Counted from the first letter of the stretch, positions 22,982 through 35,307 are shown. The stretch: DNA of 64,000 bases from Powellomyces hirtus (GCA_025526995.1 JAHLKG010000006.1:1-64000), one strand, 5' to 3'. Numbers and translations are program-made. The notes: generated by a model from the sequence alone, not told the origin.

Positions 22982-23772
22982 TCAGAGGGAGCAATGTAAT
23001 CCTCGAGCGAAAGAGGGGAGATATCGCGGTGTTGGAGTGGTGGAGAAGTGCGTTCTCGTTGGTAAATTCTTGTCCTACTTATACACATCGAGGAAATACA
23101 GACTTTCTGCATCATGCACAAGTCAACGTGAATACAGAATGACTGATGTGACGTCCTAAACCGTCATTGCCAATACTTATCACCATCCATTCGCCTGGTA
23201 ATAGCCTGCTACCAAATCACTTGTGATATAGTCAGTCAAAGCAATGAAACAATTTCAGAGTCTGACCGCACGGCTTTGTCGCTGATGTGGAGCGAGACGC
23301 GTTTCCGCACCCGGCTGTTGCAATATATGAAGAAGTATCTATCAGATCCGCAACGAACTCTTCGAGCATCAATCTATCGGCCGTTATGCATTTCGGCACC
23401 ACGCACAGAATGAAATATGCAGACGTTGGGAAGCGTGGGCTTCGACACAAGCCAAGAGTGCGAGAAAGAACATCGAAGGGATGATTCATGTAATCAACAT
23501 CCAGCCACGCCTGAGGACGATTATTTGTGTTTTTCATATCGATTTTATTCAAGGAAGGCAAAAAAGGAAAAATAGAAATAGCCCCGCAGGCGTCCCAATC
23601 GACTTTTTTTTCTTTATACAGGACTAGCCACGACACCAACCACGAGTATGCTCGTTTGCAGTCTCCCCTGGTGTCGGTGGCTTACGATTGTTCTGGTCCT
23701 CGCCGCGGGTGGGGTGTGGGAATCGGGGGAGGAAATAGAGGGTTGTGATGGGGGGGATGATTTATGTAAGTG
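22982..23772. other. Intergenic, nothing recognised
   Basis: This lies between the inverted-repeat element and the phosphatase stop. A 135-codon minus-strand frame at 23232-23639 has no motif, no clear start context and no splice partner. I leave it unannotated. Confidence 0.35.
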
Positions 23773-25600
23773 CTATACTGTTTGATTCGCCGCATGTGCC
23801 GCTTGCATGGCAGCGGCGGCCGCCGCGACAGCCGGGTGCGGGGGCGTGTTCTCCAAAGTAGTATCCAACACCATCGTGACATCATCACAGTTTTTCAGGT
23901 CCTCCAGAAACGGGATGAGGTCGAGGAGTTCCGTGTCTTGGGGGTCGTTGAACCACGACGAGATGGGGATGGCGTTCATGGGATGGAAGACGTACGAAGC
24001 GGGCGAATTGTCGAGAATGATGACTTCGTTGAGGTCCCGGCCCAGCATGGACAGGTCTTTGACGTAATTGCCCCGATGCTGCATGCAGGCCTCGCGGAAG
24101 AGGCGGTGTTTGACGACCCGGTGGATGTCGAGGTGGTCCAGGACGGGGTCGGCGTACTTTTGTACAAGAAAGGGAAAAAATGTCATTCCACAGATATTAT
24201 CAAGGAAATTTGTTTTGCTTTCTCAAAGACTAATTCTCGGGAAACAAACCTTGGGTAAACTGGCTGTGAAGACCACGACTTCGAACTGCGATCCCAGACG
24301 TTTCAAAAAGTCGTCGACACCAGGTCGTTTCAGCACGTAGACGCTGTGAAAAATGCCTTCGATTTCGACAGGAATGACGTAGTCTGCGTCTGGTACTTCC
24401 TATATAACAGCAAAAGAGAACCAGAAGAAATTATTTGAGTGACTTTTGTTCGACTGACGAATTTAAAATAGCAGTGAAGATATCGACGAAAGGATTCCAG
24501 GTTGCTTACTTTAAATGAACTGTGTACCAGCGTCTCGTCCAGATCCAGGACAAGGCATTTCTTTCCTTCATCGGCAGCATCAAGAGGCGGGAGCAGGGCC
24601 ACTGGTTTCTACATTTGGCAATGCAAAGAGTAAAGTTATTTCACATGATGCGACACATTGAGCAATGTGATTTTGGTGATGATGCACAAACAGATTAGAA
24701 GGCTAGACTAACCTGTTGCTTGGGACCTCCTGACGAGACGCGTTTGGATTGCGGTGTGGGCTGACCAGACGATGTCGCATCGTTGTCGACAACCGCGGCC
24801 GTAGCAGCTCCTGGATTGGCACTCGTACCCTTGTCCACTGTTTTTCCTTTTGTGACAGCATCTGCCATTGGCGGCGGGGTGAGACTATTCGTCTCTACGT
24901 CAACTTCGGAATGCGAGATGGACGGATAACAGCATGAAAAGAGCGATGCCAGCATCGACTTCCAACTTGAACGTGGAGGCGGAACCGCGGCGGTTGCGCC
25001 GGAAGTTGTTTGCGCTGCAGCAGTGGTGGATGGTGGGAAAGCCGCGGTTGGTTGAGATGATATGGCCGCTCTTGTCGAGGGCTGCTGTGCTTGCTGTTGT
25101 TGTTGGGCGACTGATGGAGAGAAATTCATAGCCCCATAGTTAGCATAGCCTACGTGATTATTGATTTTAGGCGGATGCAACATCAGGGGGGCAGTGACAG
25201 TCTGCGGCAACGAGGACGAGACGTAAGGGGTGGGCGCGGGTGGTTTAAACCATTTGCCCTCCCAGTACCCCCAAGTGTTGCCGAACGCACCATTGTTGAC
25301 GGTTTCAGGGTTGTCCGATATGGCGGATGACGACGGTGGGGCGGCGGCGGGGGAGGTGGAAGACAAGGATGCGGCCGTTTCGGCGGCGGGAGCCGAGTGG
25401 TGTACAGTTGGGACAGAAGCAATTATGCCTGCAAAGGCGTCTTTGTCTGCGTCTGCCTTGCCATTGCTCGGCAGCTGTTGCGTTGACGGCGATTGTGAAT
25501 GTGATTGCGGCTGCGGGGGTTGGACCTGGGTAATCAGGTCGCCAGGACTAGATGGCGGTGGCTGTTGGACCTGCGTGATAAGATCCTCCGGACGTGACAT
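23773..25600 (-). CDS. FCP1/SCP-family (Psr1-like) protein serine phosphatase
   Basis: Four exons: 25600-24713, 24608-24510, 24399-24250, 24156-23773; 1521 bases, 506 residues. The HAD-type phosphatase core is complete. The catalytic motif is [14 protein letters not shown] (DLDET at about residues 318-322; first Asp is the nucleophile). Then come [20 protein letters not shown], the [20 protein letters not shown] segment, [18 protein letters not shown] and [19 protein letters not shown]. This order is that of small CTD phosphatases and yeast Psr1/Psr2. The first 290 residues are Pro/Ala/Gln-rich with low complexity, and contain a hydrophobic cysteine pair ([11 protein letters not shown], about residue 222) that could be palmitoylated. 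The C-terminus ends in an alanine tract. Psr1-type enzymes act at the plasma membrane in stress signalling; that role here is inference. Start chosen at MSRPEDLI; upstream in-frame ATG at 25792 is less likely. Confidence 0.92.
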
Positions 25601-28370
25601 GATTGTTATGTCTGTGGTGCGGGTATGGGCAGCGGTGGGCCGTGGCGTGTGTGTGTGATATGAGGGGTGGAGGCGAATGTGCGAGGTTGATACTGGGAGT
25701 GCGATATGAGGCTTTTTTTGTCGCGCAAGATTCGGGGTGCCGCGCGGGTATATGTGAGAGGCGACGGGTGAGGACCAGAAAGCCAGAGCCAAGCGGCGAG
25801 AGAGTGTGTGTGAATTTCAGCAGTGAGACAATGCCGGGTAGGTATGCGAATCAAGAAACACAAAAAAAAATAAAATGAAGATGGACAGGAAACCGCCCAA
25901 AAGTACTGTACTGATCGGTGATGTGTAGGGCCTGTGAACCGTGTGCCGATGGGTGCAAATCAAGTGTGTTACTTGACGACTTGACGCTATGCTGCCACAA
26001 ACGGACTGATACCACACAGACAGATAGACACGACAGACAGGAGAGACGGACAGGCAGCGGATTTACAACTTCAACAGGGACGAGGGATGATGGCTGGGGA
26101 TGAAGGCGTCTGCCTCGCTTGCCCAGTGCGGGTTCTGCAACTATATCAACGAAAGGGCGACAACCAACGGGTGTGAGACTACTGTGAGACTACTGTGAGA
26201 CTACTACCGTACTTTGGCAACTGGCAAGCAGCCGGCCAAGGGACCCCCACTGGCATTTGGGGGGATTTTAACGGGGATTTTCAGTGAATGGGCCGCCCAA
26301 ATTCAAGCGGGAAATGGGAAGTGTTCCTTTTTTTAGGAGGGGTGTGAGGTGTACTTTGTAAATCCACACGTTCACACCTTCAAAACTTCACACTTCTCAC
26401 ACTTCTCACAGCGTCATTCACACCTCTTACAAGAAAAAGGAAAGCGGCTCTTTGTGTCCCTGTACCATCAACTCGGTTCGGTACTGCGGACGGTGCTTAC
26501 CACCGGTATGGCAAACGCGCGTTCGCTTGCTTACTAAGCTACATCAGGAGTTACCCCCGTAGGAGATGTCCGTTGGAAGACCCTCCGATCAGGGTGGGGC
26601 CAACTTGAGAGAACTCTCCGAAAAACATTTATTTGACAGAGCCTGTCAGCTGAAAGGCGACGAACCACAGAGGGTTAAAGAAGTTTTGGCAAAGGAGGCA
26701 ACTGTAGAGTCATGAAAAGTCAGAAAGCTCAGAGATACCGCGGACTTTGAGTACATATATTCAATCGAAGGATGTGCTTTCACCTCTTGACAACCTCTGG
26801 GCTTGAAGAGCTTCCAACGCTGTCTTGCACCACATCGGGCTACTAGACGATCCAACTCTCAACAATCCCGGCCAGCGGGGGCCATTCAAAGTACCACACC
26901 CGTTTGTTTGCCTAAATAAGGCCCAAGTATCGTTGGCACCCCATAGAAACTAAAGACACATCTCTCGGAAATTGAAATTTAACCCTGCTCTCAGAGTAAT
27001 GGCAAAGGCAGACGCGTTTTCTGAATGCTACCGCGAGGTTGCGTACCTGTGCGACAACAGGAATGAAAGATGGTACACATCTGCTGGTGTAAGCTTCGGT
27101 CAATTCACATTGTCCGTGTCAATCGCGTTACAACCCTTCAACGCTGCAACACCATTCTGGTTAGCATATTGCTGTGAGTGCTCATACCAGGTACCTTTTG
27201 CTCTACTGGTATGCAATACAGGCCTTTCTCTCTCTGTTCGCAAAGCATCTGCGCCTCATTCTCGCAGCTCTCGGTGGATCCCAAATGGAAGTAGCACATG
27301 ATTCTCGTCCCGGTTGTTAGGGGCCGTAATTGTTGTCTCGGGGTTTGAATCAACTCGAAACCGTAGGGACCTTACTTTGTCGTGCTAACCAAATATCAAT
27401 GTGCCATCTGTTTGAAGCGGTCGGCCGTCCTCGTGGGCTACTTGGAGCCTGGCTCCCGCGTGGTGCAGCTACGGTGTTAACATTGGTGCATGGACATGTC
27501 TACATGCGTTTGCGGCGGTCGCTGTGCTGGCTCGGCTTTTCGTTCTCGTGAGCGCAGTGGACCGCCATCAGTTTCCAGATGTTCCAAATGCGGGTTTGCC
27601 AAACAAATATTCGTCAAAAAATCCGCGCTCGTCGTGCTGCGATGCTGGAAAGACCACCATGTAGGCGAATGCACAACAGGTGGGACAGGCTGATGAATGG
27701 TCTTGGGTGGACACACAACCCGAGCGGGATGGGGCGGGCGTCTCTTCGTAGTCATGCTGCTGTTAATACATATCTCCTTCTTCCATCGCTGCGATGTATT
27801 CTTCTCCATCATACTTTTCTCATAACAGCATGGTTAAACCTCACTCTTATAATTTGAAATTTCCAATCACACCCCCTCGGTGATCCCATCGCACAGCTCG
27901 CGCGTCAAAGGCCCTACGTAATCACCGCTGCGCCTCACTCGCACCGCGTCGCATCACCCCCAAGCTTTCCGCGAAACTTTCTCTTGAAGATATTTCCCAA
28001 AAACCGAACCCCGCATATCCCAAAATACTTGAGCTTGACAGATCCGACATTCTTCTTCTCGAACACGGAAAACGAGCCAGCTGGAGTTACGGGGGCGCGT
28101 CGTGGCATAGTCTACTCACTGCGACGATTGTAAATGCGAAAGCGTTTCGAATACGGATACGGATACCCTCGGCTGCTTTAAAACCATTGGCCCTGTAATA
28201 TAGCGCCTGAGCAGTAGACATCTCCTTGTGAAATAAAAAAGCCACACCCGCTCCTCTCGACTCGCTGAAAAAAAGTTGGAGATCTTAATACCTCACCACT
28301 CCGTTCGGCAACAACACCACCTCAACCCTCGTTTCTCACATACCACCATAAGCTCTTTCAACCACCCACA
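25601..28370. other. Long gene-free stretch
   Basis: About 2.8 kb between two divergently transcribed genes. It contains a short tandem repeat near 26175-26210 and pyrimidine-rich repeats at 26390-26430. The last 500 bases must include the RhoGAP promoter. Short frames such as 26972-27301 (+) show no motif, no conserved composition and no splice signals that join them. The region could contain a fast-evolving or non-coding gene that I cannot see. Confidence 0.4.
26174..26210. repeat. Short tandem repeat, 11-base unit
   Basis: Three consecutive copies of the unit TGTGAGACTAC, in the gene-free region upstream of the phosphatase gene. Confidence 0.7.
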
Positions 28371-31300
28371 ATGAAAAAGTTTCTCCGCCGCTTCTCAACT
28401 ACCGCCGCGCCGCCATCCGTCTTTGGATCGCACCTCGATGTCCTGGTCGCGAAAGATCGTGCCGCTGGACGCACCTCGGGCGACCCGAATGTGCCATATA
28501 TTATGAAGAAGTTTGTCAAATGTTTGAGTACTGAGGAGGGTAGGTTTTCTGCAGAGGGAAATTAAGGGCTATATGGGGTGTAGGGGTTGGAGGGTGAAGT
28601 CTGGCACGACTCTGACGCCATGCACTTCGTTTTTGTTATGTAGCACTCAAAACGGAAGGTCTCTTTCGCGTCAGTGGATCTGCAAAACTGTCGAAAGACC
28701 TTAGGGAAAAGATTGACAAAAGTAAGTAAGCCTATGTACTTTTCCAAAGGGTGAAGAAGTGCATCGTAAATGGCACCGGCATTGAGAATGACAATATTGC
28801 TGGTGAATGTGCTCACTGTCAACTTTGCTCTACCCAGCTGGAACAATTGATCTGCATGACGTGGAGGCTCATGATATCCCCGCTGTCGCGTCCGTGTTTA
28901 AACAATGGTTGCGCGAGCTCCCGGAGGCGTTGGTGCCGGACACGTTCTATGCGGCGGTTGAGGACGCAGCCGGTAAGAGATCGAGTTATTAGAAAACAGA
29001 AAAAAGACCCGGGATTCCGCAAGTCACTCTCTAACAAAAACCTCACTCCAAGGCTCCGTCGACGACCTTCGCACGGTCCTCCTCACCCTCCCACCGCTCA
29101 ACTTTGCCACCCTCTCCTACCTCTGCCGCTTCATCCACAAAATCTCCACCTACTCGCACGACAACCGTATGCCCACCGCCAACCTCAGCGTCGTCTTTGC
29201 TCCCAACGTCTTCAAGTGTCCCTCGGAGCCTAGACCGGGCGCATCATCAACAATGGCAGGCGTTCCGCAGACGCCCGTCGCGTCCGGGGACCAAACGGGA
29301 TATTTTGCGGAGTCCCTCGTGGTGTCGAAAATTATGACCTTCTTACTGGATCATGTGAGAGAGGTGTTTGGGGCGGTAGGTGATTGGTACGTTTCTTGGG
29401 CGGTCCCTTGCACCGGCTTGGCCCTGGTCAAGATTCTGTCAACTGGATCCTGATTTAAGACGCTCACGTACCATCGACTCCCTACTATCTCCCCCATCTT
29501 GACAGGATGACGTCCCCGATTTCATAGACACCGATCCTGATCCGCCACCACCAACCAAATCCGAAAAACCATCCACCAAACGCCGGTCATCTGACGCCAC
29601 CGCCATCCTGCGCACCGCGGAAGCATCGGACCTCGCCCGCCCACAATCCCCACCCGTGGAACCCCACATCAGGTCCGCGTCGAATTCTGCGCGGGATCTG
29701 ATGGTGCAGGGAGAAGAGTCCAAAATCCCGGTGGCGGAGCAGCTGCTGGGTGATCTGGAAGGGGCGGCGTCTGCGATACCAGCGGAGATGCAACCGGCTC
29801 AGCAACGAGGAAGGTTGGGTTCATTGGGTGGATCGTTCTTTGCGATTGGGCGGAAGCGAGGAGCAACTGTGACTGAGGTTTGTTAAAACACCCCTCCACA
29901 ATTCTTCATTCCGTGTTGGCCACTGTCGAGACATTATCCAACGTTCTTCTCAAAAAACCAGACTTCAAACCCGACATCACAACCTTCCCTACTTAACCCC
30001 GCTCTGACCAAACTCAAACATCGGCAACGCTCTTCCTCCAACCCGCCCGTTCCCGCTACCACATCCTCTCTCCAAAACTTCCACAATCTCCCTACTTCTA
30101 ACAACACCAGCACTTCCAACACCAGCACTCCCAACACCAGCACTCCCAACATTCCAACCACCAACATGACTCCCGCTCCCATTGTCAAGCGCGAACGTCG
30201 CAAATCGCTCGTGGATGAACTCAAACATCGCTTTGCAAAACCTAAAGCAGAAACGGGACAGCACTTACAGCTACAGGCACAGACACAAACTAACACATCA
30301 GCAATAGAAACAGCAGCGGAAATGCACTCCGATTCGGAATCTGAGCAATCGTCAATACCTGCAAATGTGGGGTTAGAATTATCCACTGGGTCGGAGTATG
30401 AGAGTGAGAGTGGGAGTGAAGAAGAAGACGAAGAAGAGCCGGAAGAAAGCGACGAAGACCAACATCAGGATGATGACAAACAAAGCCAAGACGACGCCCG
30501 GGATGCTGATCATAATGAGACTGATACGGAAAGCGGTGCATCGGCGGGTTCTGTCGAGCATCGCAAGTTGGAAGATGTAGGGCCAGTTACAACCAATCAC
30601 CAACGTCCTCCGTTTAAGCATCGTAGCCACACTGACCGGCATCCTCCTGTCGGGTATGTATGATCCCTCGCTCGCTTTCCACACCACGCGAAAAAATATT
30701 TTTCACACCCCTTCTGTTATCTGGTGTTTCCTAGACGTGACGATTTTGATTCGGAAAGCGCCGAAAGCGAAGATGATGAGGTAGACCACGACGAGAACAC
30801 AGATGAGGAAGAAATCGAGAACCGCGCGTTGATCATGGGCGGGAAACGGCAGCAACACGTCCCGCCAGAAAAGCATACCGGTACTGCCCAGAAGTCCGAC
30901 GAGGTAATTTGATCCGCGGAGATCAGCAGGCGGCGGATGGTCAACTGAGTTTTTTCGCCTCCTTTTGTCACGGTAGAGCACGCATAAGCGCCTACTTAAA
31001 CATTCCCCCGTCGAGACCTCTGCTTCCTCATCCGAGAACGAGGAGGACGGCGCTCACGCCACCACACAGTCAAAACCTGTACCCACACCCACATCAACAA
31101 CCGCACCATCCAAATCACTATCCAAACCACCCCCACCTGCCATCCCCACCTTTCCCTCCTCGTCCGAAACCGACTCGGCCCACCACCACCGCACGCACGC
31201 AACCAAACTCCGGCCCGCTTCCGCAACCTCCGCATCTAGCTACGACCACCTTGCAGCCACGAGCCCATCATTTTCCACGCGAGCACGGTCCGCTTCCACC

Positions 31301-33929
31301 CCGATCCGACCACCACACCCAACACCGACTACCACTTGCACCCAGCCCACTCCATCCTCCTCACATTCGAACTCGCATTCGGATTCGCACTCACACCGCC
31401 CCCGCATCACCCCGCTCCGCCAGCAAGACCGCCGCAAATCAGTGTCCTTTCAAATGCCCGATTCAGCCGATGAATTGGGAGAGGATGAGAATGAGACGGG
31501 ATCGGTGGACTCCTCCGCGACGGATGAAGGGTCGGAGACGGAAGAAGATGAGGAGAGTGGGAGTTATAGTGAGATTCAGAAGCGCTCGGCAACGGAGCAG
31601 GCGTCCCGACGTCGGCAACAGCAGCAATACAACGATGACAGCCACAACGATACCATATCATTCTCTCATTCCCGACCCAACACCACAACCAAACCCCGCA
31701 CACACCACCACCCCCACACCACCCTCGCCCCATCATCTCCCACGACCAAAGCCGCTCCAACGCGGCCCGCCCCGCTTCCTCCACCCCTCACCACCGCCTC
31801 ACCCCAATCCCGCTCCCCACTCTCCGCACCTCAACCCTCCGCCTCCTCCTCCCCCCTCCGCAACCGGGACCGAGTAGACAGTCCCCGTCCGTCAACCACG
31901 GCTCAGCGACCCACGACGCTGCTGAGAGCTGTGATGACCAAGACTGCGGGTGGAGGAGTGCAAAATGAGACCAGTAGTACTAGTGTCGATACGAATACAA
32001 CAACAACCACCAGTTACACAACATCGAACTCGACTGCGTCAACCGCAACGTCAGAAGATGAGGAATCGCCGTCGGAATCATCATGGACGGGGAGTGAGGA
32101 TCCCCGCCATCACCATCCTCAATATCATAGTGCAGCTAAAGTCAAGCATCACGAGGTGGGACAACGAATTGGTGGGGGGCATACGCATCATCAACAACAG
32201 CAGCAACAGCATCTGGCACTATCGGCCCGTGAAGCAGTCTTGAAGAGACGCAACTCGGAAATGAATGTTGGCTCGAAATTGAGTGGCGATTCTAGTTTGG
32301 GTAACGTAAGTAAAAAAACAAAAAAACCGTCACCTCCTCACTCATTTCGGATCGCTTTCTCTAATCATCTAATTTTCCACACACACACACACACACACCG
32401 CACAGCACCTCACTCGCCCAGCCTCCTCGTCCAACCCTCTCCTCACCACCAGTCCCGACCAGCGGCCACCCGTTTCCGCAACGCACGACTCGAGCGCCAC
32501 CTACCACGAAGCCGAAAGGCAACGCCGGGCGGAACACGCGCGGAAACGCGCCCAGACGCTGGGTGGAGCCGGGAGGCCTCGTGGTGCGGATGCGGATGGC
32601 GAACCAAATTTGCATGTGCAAAGTGGGGCGTTGTGGAGATCGGATCATGCGATGCGGGAGAGTGAGGAGGCGGCGGCTTCCGCCTCCCCAGCACAGACAC
32701 GTCCACCACAAGCGCAAACAGGCAGTGCTGGTAACATCAGCCATCCAGGCTGGTCGACAACGAATGGACGGGCGGGGCGGCCACAAAGGTGGGTATCCAA
32801 ACACACATCCACCCACGTCCACATTCCTCCCTTCCTCACAATCCCTCTTCTTTTTATCCCACACAGCGCCCTCCCACTCACCTCTCACAACAAACCCACC
32901 CCGCACCACCACCCCACCTCTGGCACCTCACCCAGCTCCCCCGCCCCGCCGCTCTCCCCTCCGTCACTCACTCTCATTGCCACGCCACCGTCCCTCCCCC
33001 ACATCCGCGCCGAATTGTTAGCTCTGTACGCCCAAATCAAAGAAATCAAACAGGCCGCAGCCGCTAAAGCCCATGACGACGCGGACCGCGCATCCGATGT
33101 GGTGGTGTTAAGGGGACTGGTTGCGAGATATAGGACTGTCAAGAGTATAGTCAAAGGTGTGTTGCCCTCTTACCCCTTACCTCCCGCCCAAACCCCCCTT
33201 GTTTGCTCAATTTTTTTTTACGTATCCTCAGCATCCTCCGCTACACCATCCTCGACACCACCACTCACCCTCGTCGCCCTAACGCGGCTCGCCCAGTCGC
33301 GGCACGCTGCGCACCGCCCATACGCCCTCACGGCAATGACACCCGCGCACCTCGCTGCCGAGCGCAAGGACCTCAAAGCGGAACTCGTGGCGCTCAAACA
33401 CGAGTTTGCGCGACAGAGAGGCGAAAATGCAAATTCCAATCAGAGTCGCGTCGACACCAACAGTGATGAGAAATCGGTTGTGAAGGCATTGTATGCGCGA
33501 TACACCGCCATCTGCGCTCTTCTCTCTTCACACAACACCAACAACGAACACGTTACATCCCCCACAACACCACTCACACCACTAACCCCACCGCCCTACG
33601 CTCACCCTGATGATACAACCGCTGACCTCGTTGCGGAGAAAAAACGCGTCCAGGCCCACCTCCGCCACTTCCAACTCGAGTTTGAGCATACGCATGGCCG
33701 CCCCGTGCGCTCCGGGCCCGATCGCGCGCCCGTTGCGGATGCGTATCGGCGGTATAAGGTAGGTGGAGAGCACAACAGAGGATTGGACGGTGGGTGGGGG
33801 AATCTAACTACTAACTAAATAACAAACCCTATCTACTTTCTCGCGTTTTTTTTTTTTTTTTTTCCGTTTTGTATCGGGGAACAGGAACTGAGAATGATAT
33901 TAGGTAGTTCATCCCATCCCGCCCCATAA
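28371..33929 (+). CDS. FAM13-like RhoGAP protein
   Basis: Twelve exons: 28371-28539, 28644-28721, 28838-28972, 29053-29375, 29506-29877, 29962-30653, 30735-30903, 30977-32305, 32406-32788, 32867-33156, 33232-33758, 33885-33929; 4512 bases, 1503 residues, all phases agree. RhoGAP domains switch off Rho-type GTPases. Here it fills residues 20-235: PYIMKKFVKCLST, the arginine finger in ALKTEGLFRVSGSAKLSKDL, FKQWLRELPEALVPD, and LSVVFAPNVFKCP. A long Ser/Glu/Asp/Pro-rich region with basic patches (RKSLVDELKHRF) follows. The last 230 residues contain three related helical units (RAELLALYAQIKEIKQ, AERKDLKAELVALKHEFARQ, VAEKKRVQAHLRHFQLEFEH), the last followed by THGRPV..DRAPVADAYRRYK ELRMILG. That is the signature of animal FAM13 C-termini. 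RhoGAP plus this C-terminus is the FAM13 architecture. GTPase specificity cannot be read from sequence. Confidence 0.88.
30088..30163 (+). repeat. Coding tandem repeat (NTST-P/S)
   Basis: Within exon 6 of the RhoGAP gene the 15-base unit AACACCAGCACTCCC (or TCC) is repeated about four times, coding for NTSTS/NTSTP. It lies in a disordered Ser/Thr-rich region. Confidence 0.7.
32380..32400. repeat. (CA)n microsatellite in an intron
   Basis: The CA dinucleotide run lies just before the acceptor of exon 9 in the RhoGAP gene. Confidence 0.75.
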
Positions 33930-34737
33930 AGAAAAAAAAAGCGATAAAGGAATTCAATTCTGCCGGAAGAAAGGAGAGGAAAAAAAAGTCCACACCGCAC
34001 CTCCTCCATTCCCACCAAACCTCATCACTGGATGCGAAGACGAAGGAGTGCTGATGGACCGCTACTGGGGGCAGGGGGGGGGGGGAGGAAACTTTTTGTG
34101 AGTTTCATTTTTGTGTAATAATATTTCTTAGCATAACGGAGATATTCAAGCGTTGCACGCACTGTTAAGCGCGAGATAATGGGTTGGGGGAATATGACCC
34201 CCAAAATCCAAAAAAAACCGAGGGGGGGGGGGGAGATTCCTAGCGGTGCATCTATCCACCCCGTCACTCTCGAGACCGGGCGGGGACAGCGAAAAGGGGA
34301 CTACACCCAGGGGACTGTTTAACTTTATAAATTGATGTCGAGATCGGGGGGGGGGGGGGGGGAGGGGTTATGAATATGAAACGTGGAACGAGTCAGAGGG
34401 GGGGGGGACATGTTTGGTTTACAGGATGGGTGGATGAAATAACGGGCAGGGAGGTGGAAGTGGGCACCGTTTAAAGGGAGGGGTGTGCTCCTTTTATTGC
34501 AAGTGCGGACTGTTTGTCTATCTGGGGTTGCCGTAGGTGTGTGTTTCGCTACCCGGGCGAGATGCGTTGCGAGTGTAGGCAAGAATCTCTGGGTCAGGAC
34601 GGGCTGAGAAAAGCGGGTCGTGTGGTGGTGCCGTCGAGCTCCACTTGCTTGAATACGGTATCGGGAGTTTGGAGTGATTTCTCTCACCCCACCCCCGCAT
34701 CATGCCCGCCCATTCGTTCCCTACGCGCTTATCAAAG
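33930..34737. other. Convergent intergenic region with clustered poly-G tracts
   Basis: This lies between the RhoGAP stop and the BLUF stop (convergent genes). It holds G runs of at least eight bases at about 34074-34085, 34223-34233, 34347-34363 and 34399-34407. No gene seen. Confidence 0.6.
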
Positions 34738-35307
34738 TCAAATCCCGCTGTTCAATGACGGGCGGGGCCATGACTCGTTGTTCGATGCATGCGGGCTCGG
34801 TTCTGTTGCCGTAGTCGGTGCTGGATTCTTCTCGCGCCTCTCGGCCACAAACGCCGCCAACAATTTCACACACCCACTGTCCTCCACAACCACACCCTCC
34901 AAAAAATCACAGTCGACCACATGTCCCTCATCGTCCTGCACACAATCCAGCCACCCTTCGCTCGTCGCATTGGTATAATAATCCGCCAAATCCCTAAACC
35001 CCATCAACCAGCACTCAAACAAGCGGTCGCGGACTCTCACATCCAACAACACTTTTGCCTGAGAGTGTCTTGGATCCTGCGCAATCGTGGCGTAGAGCGC
35101 GCCAACGGCTTCGGGCGGGCCTTCGAGGACCTGCATGAATTCGCCCGTTCCGTGGAGGAGCAGACCCGAGATGCCCCGCGTCGCGTTGAGCGTGCGGGAC
35201 GAATACAGTATCTGCGCAATGTCGCCCCCCGTGAGCGTCGGTGAGGCGAGGCTGCGGTACACAAGTTGACGGTACGGGAGGGAGGTGGCGGGGTGAGGTG
35301 TGGACAT
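34738..35307 (-). CDS. BLUF-domain blue-light photoreceptor
   Basis: One exon, 189 residues. BLUF domains bind FAD and respond to blue light through a Tyr-Gln hydrogen-bond switch. The domain fills residues 13-107: LVYRSLASPTLTGGDIAQIL, NATRGISGLLLHGTGEFMQV, LEGPPEAVGALYATIAQDPR and CWLMGFRDL. Every key position is present with the spacing of the bacterial protein AppA: Tyr17, Asn41, Gln59, Trp100 and Met102 (AppA Tyr21, Asn45, Gln63, Trp104, Met106). The 80-residue C-terminal extension is acidic and then Pro/Ser/Asn-rich, with no recognisable output domain, so it should work by binding a partner. The absence of introns beside heavily spliced neighbours is consistent with gain from bacteria, though short intronless genes are not rare. 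The convergent neighbour is the RhoGAP gene. Confidence 0.93.
   Translation of the reverse strand: MSTPHPATSLPYRQLVYRSLASPTLTGGDIAQILYSSRTLNATRGISGLLLHGTGEFMQVLEGPPEAVGALYATIAQDPRHSQAKVLLDVRVRDRLFECWLMGFRDLADYYTNATSEGWLDCVQDDEGHVVDCDFLEGVVVEDSGCVKLLAAFVAERREKNPAPTTATEPSPHASNNESWPRPSLNSGI

Noticed and set aside
23232..23639. 135-codon minus-strand frame
   Set aside because: No recognisable content and it does not connect with any neighbour.
26972..27301. 110-codon plus-strand frame
   Set aside because: It has no motif and no splice partner. Composition does not differ from flanking non-coding DNA.
30909..31877. 322-codon plus-strand frame, extremely Pro/His/Thr-rich
   Set aside because: It is a shifted frame of RhoGAP exon 8. 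The true frame (STHKRLLKHSPVETS onward) joins exons 7 and 9 in phase.
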